Of a stretch of DNA of 64,000 nt, positions 47,640-56,939 are shown in pieces; the first letter of the stretch is position 1, and each line of letters starts with the position of its first letter. Source of the DNA: Ophioderma brevispina (lineage: Eukaryota; Echinodermata; Ophiuroidea; Amphilepidida; Ophiodermatidae). The position numbers were made by a program, and so were the translations under genes. The DNA lies in NCBI GenBank assembly GCA_023653785.1, contig JAMKCH010002965.1:82591-146590 (forward strand). The letters are read 5' to 3'. Under the pieces are notes generated by a model. That model was given only the letters and a program-made list of their open reading frames with translations. It searched no databases and had not been told where the DNA came from.

Positions 47640-50600
47640 GAAAATTAACTTATTATTCAAAACAATAGTTTGAATAAGATGCCAAATTGTGTGACAACAT
47701 GGCATTCCCAAAACAGGTGATGAATAGTTTCAATATTGTGTACAAAAGGTGCATAGAGTTGAATGTGATACCCATTGATAAAGGCAATTTGTGACAGCAA
47801 GATATCTATGCAAAAGCTTAAACTGAAATATCATCAGCTTGGTGGACAGGGAAGAAATTAGAGGAATACAATAAATTTCCTCCCAAATCAAATCTACATC
47901 ATTAAATAAGAGGCCATTTAATTCCGAGTTGGGGACTTTAAAAATAGTTGAGTACAAATGATGGATCAGCTTACAAATGTACTGTTACCACAATTTAGAT
48001 AAAAGCTCATTCTGAGGACTCTCTGTCATTAAACCAACCCTGTTCCACCAGCTGAACATTTCTTTTCCAAGTTGGAGGGATGGCAGAAATAAGTGAAAAA
48101 TAATCCATAAATTTAACATCAAAATCAACTATTTCTTTGAAAGAGGTATAAGGCATAATTTTCATACATCATTTGTTTAAATACCTTGCAATATATAATG
48201 CCGTGATCATACCACTTTTTCCAAACACGGTCCTTGTGGTTATTAAATATCAGAATTATTCCATAAAATTGAGTTGAAAAAATTTGAAATTGGGGCTCAT
48301 AAAACGACACCTAAACCATGCCTCCAATAACTTCTAATGAAATTATATCAATGGATTGAAAGTTATGTTAGAAGGATTAACATACAATGCCAGATGAAAA
48401 TTACCACCAAACGGTTTTAGATAAAATCCAAAAAAAGCTTTTCCAGACCATGATTCTTAGGGTCCCGCAAAACACGTGTAATCCCATGACATTTTCAGGC
48501 CTTTAATCATAGAGGGGATATGTATCATTTTCAACCGCCAGACAGAGTAATCCCCAATAAGTGTTTCCTTACTAATTTTATCTGGGTTGCCAGACAAGGA
48601 TAAAATATACACAACAGTATCTAAACCCTTTAAAAAGTTTTTATGGTGGTTGAGCAAAACTGGATAACATAAAAGCATAAAGAGAAAAGACCAAGAAACT
48701 TACTTATATTTTTGCCCAATTGGAGTCGATTCCCGCGTGGACCAAACTCTAAGGGTATTCTTGAGCTTTTTTAACTGGGCTTAAAATTTTTAAGTCGCAC
48801 AATTGGTCAAGTCCGAGGTACAGGTAAACACCTAAAAGTGTAAACTGACCAGAGGTAAAGACATTGCCAAAGTGAAAAGGTCAGGAGGGTAAGTCTAAAG
48901 GAACCAAGAGGCAAGAGATTAGATTTATCCAAATTTATTGTAAGACAGTGAAGAACAAAATTATTTAGAAGTGAATTGCTTTACTTAAAGATTTAACATC
49001 CGGTAAGTATAAAGTAGTATCATCTGCATAAGAACTAATAGTGATTCCATGTTATGAAAATTGAACGCAATGAAGATGCACGGTCGGATTTAATATAAAA
49101 CTTGAAAATTTCCGCACAAATTACGTAAAAAGTGGAGAGAGGGGGAGCCTGCCGAACACCGCATTTCCTGTCTGATCACTACTAATTATATTTGGCAATA
49201 CCTTTTTTAAACGAAAAGCAATTTACATTGGTTAATAACTTATAATCAGTATTAAGTAATGAAAGGCCGCCAATTACTAAGAAGGTGGATTTCCTATCCT
49301 TTTTTTAGGGATAAGGTAATCAACCTCTTCTTTGATCATCGGTGAGCTTAGCAGTACGAAAACAATAATTAAAACATTAACCATTGGATCGCACTAAATC
49401 ATAAAAAAGAATTTAAAAAATTATGTAGGTAGGCCATCAGTGCCAGGTGTTTGTTATTTGGCATTTCTTAAGAGAATTAAGACATTCCTGAAGAGTAATC
49501 TCCCCTCCAAATTTCTTCGGTGCAGATCATCCCCAAGTTTTTTGGGGCAAATTTATATCAGCAACAAATTATCAAGATTACAAAAGGTGGATCACAAGAA
49601 CTGTAAGTTTCTATAATAATCTAATTCTCCCTAAGGATGTCATGGCCATCCGTAAGGACATCGCCCTGATCAGTATGAAGTTTGGTGATAGCTTTCTGTC
49701 TACAATGCAGTTTTCTAAGTTTATAAAAAATTGGAATTGCGTTCACCAACTCAACCCAATTGCAAGTGATAGAAATCATACTACCTTGTGTACGAATTTT
49801 ATAAAGCTCTTCCAAATCGGCTTTACATTTCTCATTTGATCAGTAAATCCTCATTTGGCGTTACAGAGAATATCTATGAGCAATTAAATTTAACTTGTCG
49901 ACAAGGTGGGTTTCCTGCAATTTCCTAAGCTTAGAAATTTTTAATGGAGTGGGCTATTGTAATAGGACCTTGATTGACATTTCAAGAACTCCCAACGTAA
50001 TTGGGACACAAATGATGCAATTGGTCTTTACCTCATGAAGACAGTGTTTCACACAATTGACATATTCAATATCATGAAGGAAAGAAGTGTTCAACTTCCA
50101 AAAACACCGACCCTTTTTCTTACCAAGTGTGAAGTTAAGACTGATAGATTTTTGGGGGGCGTATGATCAGTTTTGAAACCAGGGAAGATGTTACAATTCA
50201 TTCATTTGAGCAATTAAATTGAAAAGAAATTAAAAAAAGTCCAAACGACATTGAATTGGTGGATTTGTATTTGAGCGCCAAGTAATCTAGAAACAGTGGG
50301 TTTTCTTCCTCCAAATATCGGTAAGATCATGTTCTTCCATCATATCTGTAATCAAAATGTTGAGCATTAAAACGTGTACGAGGAAGACCACCTTTTTATC
50401 CAAAACACTTTAGCCACACATAAAATCCCCACCCCAAATAAGGGAATCACATGTGAAATCATCAGCAATATTTAATTATCAAAAAATAATGATCATCTGT
50501 GTTTGGGCCATAGACATTAAGAAGTGTTATATGTTACCATTTAAATTAACATCCAAAATTAAAACTCGCCCCATATGTATCCATATATTCCTTATTATTC

Positions 50601-50846
50601 AAAATTGCAATCATTTTTGAACATAATACAAACACCGCAAGAACTTGAAGTACCATGCGGAGAACTAAATATTTTTATTTCCCCATATCTTCCCAAATAT
50701 TTCACTGTCATTGGTAGAGTGGGTTTCTTGGAGAAAGAAAAATCAGCTGACTTATTTAGTAACCATGCAAACTCATGTGCCCGTTTAAGACGATCCCCAA
50801 GACCACGAGCATTCATTGAGTAAATACCAATAGAGTTCTTAGCCAT
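47640..50846 (-). pseudogene. L1/Tx1-like LINE ORF2: endonuclease, reverse transcriptase, C-terminal zinc motif
   Basis: Begins MAKNSIGIYSMNARGLGDRL, the APE endonuclease start. Further on it reads LLNVYGPNTDDHYF (about 50470-50520) and WGGDF (about 50415-50432), the conserved endonuclease blocks. Reverse transcriptase is shown by GVRQAPPLSP (49135-49161, normally GVRQGCPLSP) and SSYADDTTLYLPDV (about 48995-49037), which keeps the YADD catalytic pair. The C-terminus reads FKLLHRYLAVTNCLYQW and TLCTFC (about 47743-47830), then, after a frame change, ETIHHLFWEC (about 47700-47730), the usual CxxC...H...C zinc motif. Many frameshifts and stops break the frame. Confidence 0.85.
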
Positions 50847-51107
50847 TCATATGTAAACACAAACTGCATAGCAGGTGGAGTTGTTTATACACCAAAGCAG
50901 ATACATTTGGCACATACATAACAAACAGTGTCTGATAAAAATATGGAGAGACCGAACATTTTTGGTTGGAAAAAACAGAGGGACGATAACAGTATTCAAG
51001 TTCATAACAAACCAGACATTAGTAAACGAAATTAATAACACCTAGTGTACTACAATCCTAAAACAATAAACATTAGCATATGGCAAAACCAAAACAAAAC
51101 CAATCCT

Positions 51108-51290
51108 GCATTCCTGCATGGGTTGCCTGTCTACCTGTCTGCCTGTCTCCCTGCAGCAGCCTACCTGTCTGCTACTGCCTGCCGTCTGCCTATCTGCCTA
51201 CCATGATGCTGCCTGTCTGAGTCCTGTGCGGGTCCTTCCATTCTGCGTGCTTCACTGTCTGCTCAAGATCCCCCTGCCTCTCTGTCTGCT
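51108..51290. repeat. CTGCCTGT microsatellite, right part
   Basis: Continues the repeat of 44415-45173 in the same orientation (CTGTCTACCTGTCTGCCTGT), then degenerates. The split is explained by the LINE between them. Confidence 0.88.
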
Positions 51291-51703
51291 AATCGATTAA
51301 TTCGTTCTAATTGTCTTTATAATATTTGTATTTTCAATAGAGTTGGAAAGATGAATTTCTTACGTGGGATCCTGCCGATTTCGATGGAATAAAATTAAAT
51401 TAAGTACAGTCCACCTGATATAACCATGCACGATAAGTAAGTGGTTGAGTAGATATCGTACTTCACATATAATTTGATTATGTAAGAATTTTTCGTTCAG
51501 ACTTTAACAAAACATCAGATATTTGATAAGATACAAATATACAATATAAATTTCGAATAAAAAAAAAAAACAAGTCTTATAGGTTTCAGTTTGTTTAATT
51601 AATAAGGGAAAATGTTGCCGCAATACCAATAGAAATCAGCAAGCCAAAATTTATTGATTACATTTGCTATGAACTTGAAATAAAGGTGATAGTGTAAAAT
51701 GAG

Positions 51704-51746
<43 letters not shown>

Positions 51747-52289
51747 TATATATATATAGACAAACATCTATATAATAATAATCTATATAATATATATATA
51801 TATTCGTGAGAAAGGTCAAACAGTAGAACGTTGCAACTTTGAAACCATTGTATATATTACTAAGCTTCGGGCAATTGACCTTCATCAGAGATCTGTAAAT
51901 TAAAAGACATATACAAGGAATTAAACTTAAAATTAGTGATTATAAACAATATATCACATTTATTTTTTTTATTTTTTTTATTTTTTTTATTTTTTTTAAA
52001 AAAACATACCCACAATAATTCATTAATTCAAAGGCTGGATACAAAAGGATACTAGAGTAACACACAACCTAGAATACAGAGTAAATGACAAAAAGGTTGT
52101 CACAACAGCCAATGGGGGTTAAAATATTTATGTAATACATAGAATTAATTAAAATAAATTGTTTTACCCCAATTGGATGTTGTGACACAATTTTTGTATT
52201 TACTCTGTATTCAATAGGAAAGTTTGCTTTTGGTCATATTTTATTAATCGCATTGTCCTTTTTAATTCTAATTCTAATGATATTTTTCT
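51291..52289. repeat. AT-rich DNA with TA and T7A microsatellites
   Basis: A (TA)n run lies at about 51705-51770 with shorter TA runs to about 51800. A run of TTTTTTTA units lies at about 51960-51998. No gene recognised. Confidence 0.8.
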
Positions 52290-52680
52290 AAGGGGATTCA
52301 GAGCTCTTCTTCCTTGTCAATAAAAAAAAATGAAAAAATAAAATAAGTCCAATACATCAAATGAACTAAGTGAAATAACTATACAGAAGACATTAGAAAC
52401 TTTATGAAATAAATCTGAAATTGAAGAAAATGCCATCAAAATCCTAACATAGGTCGAATTAGGTCTCTTGGGTAAATTTGTAAGGTCAGATGTCGTAGTA
52501 CTGGAGTTTGTTCTTTGAGATGGCCATTGATCCCACGAATGGCACTGCCTTTGTATGTCGTTTGATCTCTAAATGCAAATTCAACCTATAAATAATCGTT
52601 GAACGCTCTTGAGCTGAATTTCCTTCCAACAGCTTCACGCCATGTCTTGACCTAAATGATCTTTGACATGACATTACCGC
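52290..52680 (+). repeat. upstream part of the duplicated receptor block, copy 2
   Basis: Matches 9060-9440 with many indels. Stretches such as GGAGTTTGTTCTTTGAGATG are identical. It may include a decayed extracellular-domain exon, but I could not read one. Confidence 0.55.
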
Positions 52681-52749
52681 CCCGTGACATTAAACAACAT
52701 AGACACTGACATTCTACAATTAATATCTAATCTATTAACCCTCGTCTAC

Positions 52750-52990
52750 ACAGAGGGCCAAGGGAGGGGGTGGTTACCAACCCACTCCTAGTTTTGCGCC
52801 TACTTTAGACCCCCTTTTCTGGCACAAATAATTTTAATTATTGTCCTTGCCATTTTTACGCTCTTTCACGCAAAAAAAAAAAACAAAAACAAAAACAAAA
52901 AACAAAACAATACAAAAAAAATGAACACAACTGGGTAAGTATTGGCGATTCCAAAATGATGGATATGCCACGGCCCCTTCGAAAGAGAAC
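52750..52990. mobile_element. GGTTACCA-ended short element, copy 1
   Basis: The order GGTGGTTACCAACCC, TTTTGCGCCTACTTTAGACCCCCTT, AATTATTGTC, then CCAAAATGATGGATATG parallels 56500-56690. A (CAAAAA)n stretch lies at 52872-52915. Confidence 0.55.
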
Positions 52991-53032
52991 TTCCAACCGC
53001 TAGTATGACGCAACAATGTCACCGACGCAGAT

Positions 53033-53404
53033 TTAAAGTGACAGGAGGAGATTTTTTTGGGATACGAATTTCTCTCAACTTCACTTAATCGGTTGTAGAC
53101 CACTACCTGAGAACGTTTCGAAGGTTTTATTGGACAAAACCGGTCAAAGAAACCGGAGACCTTGTTTTGAACTTGCCTGCTATCGCAATCGTTCTCCATA
53201 GAAACCATGCTTGACTTTCTGTCGTGCATGGACAGAAACTACTAAAATCATCACCTTATTACATAAAGATGGCGTTATTATGGACTTATTGTTCACTTAA
53301 GGTGTTGATCTACTTACATTGCGTAGCATTCCAAATATGTAAAAAACCGGAGTTCGAGAAAAATTGGGGGCGCTTATGTCTGGAATCTCCTCATGTCTCT
53401 TTAA
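53033..53404. mobile_element. TTAA-bounded MITE, family b, copy 2
   Basis: 372 bp, TTAAAGTGACAGGAGGAGAT and AATCTCCTCATGTCTCTTTAA. Same length and order as 26364-26735. It lies in the receptor block of copy 2 and is absent from copy 1, so it was inserted after the duplication or lost from copy 1. Confidence 0.88.
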
Positions 53405-53805
53405 TACTAATGGATAGCCATGATACTCTTTCCAATGATACCAACTTAGTGCAACATACCCAGCAATACCTGTATGTGAGCAAAACTTTTAATTTCCCTC
53501 GACACACGTGTAGAATAGGCCAAATTAATTTTTCACCCCAAAAAGTAGGATTATTGCTTAACATGCCCGTTGGCTTATATGATAGGAAATCACTGGTGAC
53601 ACGGAACGTTTTAATGCCATATAGAGGTTTTGAGTGCAAAATCGTGAACTGAGAATTACAAGGTTCTTACTGACATTTTGTGATTTTGTGAGATAATAAT
53701 ATTTTTGAAATTTTCATTTGCTAAGCTTTAAAATGATATATATTTAGGTTTTCAAAATTTTAAATTTAAAGGACTCACTTCCGGTAAAATTCCTTTTGTT
53801 TTATA

Positions 53806-54144
53806 TTAAAGGGGCATTTCGTGATCCGCAGCCTCGTCCCCCCGACTTACCTAAAAAATGTTGAAATTTTTATATCATCTGAACCGTTAGAATTAGTGAT
53901 CCACGTGTGCCCAATCTTACGTGCAAATTAGGTCGCATCTATAAGAAATTCGCAATTTTATATTTTCTGTCCGTAAACGGACAGAAATTACAGCACAGTA
54001 GTCTATGGGACCGTGGGAAACGAGCAACTGCTCATAACACAAAACCGCAAGATCGGGATCGGCTCAAATTTTGAGAATAAGCTTTTCTCAAGGATATCTA
54101 ATGAACAAAACAGAAGGTGCTGGAATCACGAAATGCACCTTTAA
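53806..54144. mobile_element. TTAA-bounded MITE, family e
   Basis: 339 bp, left TTAAAGGGGCATTTCGTGAT, right ATCACGAAATGCACCTTTAA, an almost perfect inverted repeat. It lies about 220 bp upstream of the receptor TM1-TM2 exon, in the presumed intron. Copy 1 has no equivalent at the same place. Confidence 0.88.
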
Positions 54145-54362
54145 GTTCATATCTGCTAACTTAAACGTTCATATCTGAAAATGACCAAAAATGGTAGACA
54201 ACGGGCGGTTAATTCTGGTTCTTAAGGTTAAATGACTGAGCTATGTCTTTTAAACTCAAGAATTATTTGGCAATACGTGTAACCAAAAGTAGTCAACGAA
54301 TGATGCCACTATAATATTTTGTTTTCACATTCTTCAACATTACTTATGTCGTATTTGATTAG

Positions 54363-54676
54363 GTACATCGCAAATGGAGTATGGGATATGGTTACTGCAC
54401 GTGCTAAACGAAATGTAATGACGTACCTATGCTGTCCGGAGCCCTACGTAGAAATCACATACCGCTTGGTTTTCAAACGCCATGCAACATATTACATCTA
54501 TTACATGGTACTTCCCTGTATTTTCCTTTCAATTTTGTCTCTCTTGGTATTTTATCTACCGCCTGACTGTGGAGAGAAGTTCACGTTGTCGATCACTAAC
54601 TTGTTAGCTCTTGTGGTGTTTCAACAATTGATTGCGGAAAACATGCCTCCAAGTTCTGAGGGGTCACCTGTTATCG
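54363..54676 (+). CDS. nicotinic acetylcholine receptor alpha-type subunit, TM1-TM2 exon, copy 2
   Basis: Open exon of 314 bases between a TTTGATTAG acceptor and an ATCG/GTACGT donor. It reads YIANGVWDMVTARAKRNVMT, then YLCCPEPYVEITYRLVFKRH: the adjacent cysteines are the loop C pair that marks alpha-type, agonist-binding subunits. TM1 follows (YYIYYMVLPCIFLSILSLLV), then the PPDCGEK motif, where GEK before TM2 marks a cation-selective channel. TM2 is FTLSITNLLALVVFQQLIAE, followed by NMPP and PVIG. The FQ and AExMPP pattern recalls alpha9/alpha10-like and some invertebrate subunits. The extracellular exons were not found. The protein would sit in the plasma membrane as part of a pentamer. 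Confidence 0.88.
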
Positions 54677-54935
54677 GTACGTTCCCAAATAATTGCTGAA
54701 CCATGATAATTTTAATTTGTACTCGAGGACAGACATAAAGAGAGTATCTTTGACTAGTTCGCCAAACTACAGTTGGTACAAAGTCCGATAATATTGAAAG
54801 TTTTAGAAATATACATTTTGTTGCCTAGGTCTTGTTCTTTCATTTAACACATCGCTTGTAAAAAAGCGTGCAATCATATTTTGATTTGACGGGATCCATA
54901 ACTCAATAACATTTTCATATCACATATTTTTGCAG

Positions 54936-55484
54936 GTATATACTTTCTGTGCATGATAGTGATGGTGTGCATTTCTGTTGTGGCAACTGTTTTTGTCATG
55001 CACCTTAGTGCAATATCACAACCTGTTCCAAAATGGGTGAAGCGTGTCTTCCTGCAAGTAATTCCTCGAATAATGTGTCTGTCTTACGACCAAATGGAAG
55101 ACCGCATTCGATTTGAAAACAGTGAATTAGATCCCCCAGCTCCATAAACTTGCTTCTCAAAGGTCGGCGATGGAATCAGGTACAGAAGAGCTTAATACCA
55201 ACAAAATTATCGCCCAATCTGTTCCCAATTTTAATTCAAAAGAGTTAAGTAAGATAGCAGCTACTCTTGGCGACATCAAGAATGACTTGGATTGTAAAAA
55301 TTCTGATATGATGGAGCATATGCAGTGGAGACGCATCTCAATAATTATTGATCGACTTCTTTTATACATTTTCATCTTATATGCTATAATTTGCACGTTG
55401 CTTCTCACCATCGAGATTATTACTGGAAGTCAAGATGAATTTGATGCAGTTTTACAGGACATTGAAAACAACTGGCCATGGTAA
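54936..55484 (+). pseudogene. nicotinic receptor TM3, cytoplasmic loop and TM4 exon, copy 2, one frameshift
   Basis: The acceptor is ATTTTTGCAG at 54935, and the codon split G/GT joins to the preceding exon as PVIG-IYF. TM3 (CMIVMVCISVVATVFVMHL), PVPKWVKRVF and MEDRIRFEN are open to a TAA at 55145. Copy 1 is one base longer in this stretch and stays open, so copy 2 appears to have lost one base. In the other frame (55170-55484) the loop helix, TM4 (WRRISIIIDRLLLYIFILYA) and the C-terminus QDIENNWPW are intact with a normal stop. With one base restored the exon would be complete, so this could be a working gene with an assembly error. A cDNA would decide. Confidence 0.8.
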
Positions 55485-55866
55485 CCTCCAGTATTATAGA
55501 AGACATGGAACCTATTGGGTTCATGTAGACGTTTAGATTATGGAAAATAATTATTATGGCGCGATACCAACAAAATTGACATTAATGTATACCAAAGGAT
55601 CAGTTTGTTGTGTGCGAGATAATATGGCTTATTGACATGCCCAACCTATTGTGCAATACCAGTTTAAATGTCGACACACTTAGGTTTCATGTTTGTATAT
55701 AGATGAAAATAATTGTTTAGATGAAAATAATTGTTTCATTGTGAACATGCAAACATGTGCTTCTAAAAGCTAGGCATGTAACAGCAACAAAACTTATACT
55801 GCTATACCAAGCACAAAGAATACAGAACACGATTAAGAGAATAAAAACAACCTCGTGGGTCTATAA
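55485..55866. other. 3' flank of receptor copy 2
   Basis: Matches the 3' flank of copy 1 for about 250 bp (GTTTGTATATAGATGAAAA). No poly-A signal could be assigned with confidence. Confidence 0.5.
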
Positions 55867-56036
55867 TGGGGGAGTTTCCGTAACCTGACCCATCTGACAC
55901 ACTTTTTTGACACACTTATGAATTCGGAAACCTTAACGAAATAAACATGTCCTTTATTCCGTGAAGGGTTTCCGAATTTATAAGTGCGTCAGAAAAAAAA
56001 GTTTGTCAGATGGGTCAGGTTACGGAAACTCCCCTA
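55867..56036. mobile_element. 170-bp hairpin MITE
   Basis: Near-perfect inverted repeat: GGGGGAGTTTCCGTAACCTG at the left against CAGGTTACGGAAACTCCCC at the right, extending through CCCATCTGACA and TTCGGAAACC. The loop is around 55940-55960. No coding. Confidence 0.9.
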
Positions 56037-56939
56037 TACTACGATCGATGAGGTATGATGTAAACCATTCTAGGGTGAAGAGTGTGATGCGTGTGATTTC
56101 CTCAGCTTTACAGAGACACCCATTTGTAACAATCACATTTTTTCATCACGCCCGAGTACCTCTTCAGTTATAGTAGATTCAACCCATCGTGTCACCGGAG
56201 GAAAAGTTTTGGACAGCGTCGATTAGTTAGGAGAGGAGGCAGAAACATGAAAACATTTGCCACGATTCACCTGTTTCATTAACGAACGAAGATAATCTGG
56301 CTTTTCATGTTGACATAGAGAATGCAAAGAGTTTGTGTTGCTATTTTCAAAAGCACGGGCGCTCAAAAGCCAGTGACATTCAACTCACCTGTTACATGGA
56401 ATTCATTGAAGCAAATACGATTAGTCAGAGTGTATTGAGAGTTAATGCAACAATAAATGCGTTTACGTTGACTTGAATGATTCAAATTAAGCCTCGTCTA
56501 CCGAAGGGGGGGGGGGTTACCACCCCCTTCAGGTTTTTTCCCCGGCTTGCTAAAACCCCCTTGTTGGTGGCAAATTATGTAATTGTCAATTGACATGTTT
56601 CTTTTTACTCCAAAAACAAACATCCACCGGGGTATAGGTAAGATACAGGATGATCCCAAAGTGATGGATAGGGGGGTGGTAACCAAAAGTACCTAACGTA
56701 CCTTAGGATAGCTAGGGCTAGAAGGCTAGGCCGAACACTAGGCAAGAAACCCGTCAAGAAATGTCTCATTTGGGCTCCGACCAGAAACCTCTATACCACA
56801 TTAAAACACATTTCGGGCGGTTCACGGCGCCAATACACACGGAAAACATCCCTAACCCAAATTGTTTCTCCATTTTGCAAAATATTACAACCTTCCCGAT
56901 ACCCTGTGGATGAGAAAAACATTTTGAGTGGGTTGTTAG
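56037..56939. other. no gene recognised; includes a GGTTACCA-ended short element at 56500-56690
   Basis: 56500-56690 has GGGGGGTTACCACCCCC at its left and GGGGGGTGGTAACCAAAAG at its right as inverted ends, and it parallels 52750-52990. The rest is non-coding as far as I can see. Confidence 0.5.

Larger units (their letters stand above)
45174..51107 (-). mobile_element. L1/Tx1-like LINE inserted in the CTGCCTGT microsatellite
   Basis: A 5.9-kb minus-strand element whose 3' end is at 45174. There a run of T (45174-45180) is the poly-A tail, and TTTATT at 45212-45217 is an AATAAA signal on the minus strand. ORF2 runs from 50846 down to about 47640. The 3' untranslated region is about 2.4 kb and contains a degenerate tandem repeat of roughly 130-160 bp (45600-46100, with GAACTTCACC and TGACCTTTGACC words) and a nested MITE (46179-46979). 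Only about 260 bp lie upstream of ORF2 before the microsatellite resumes, so ORF1 is missing (5' truncation) or was never present. Confidence 0.82.
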
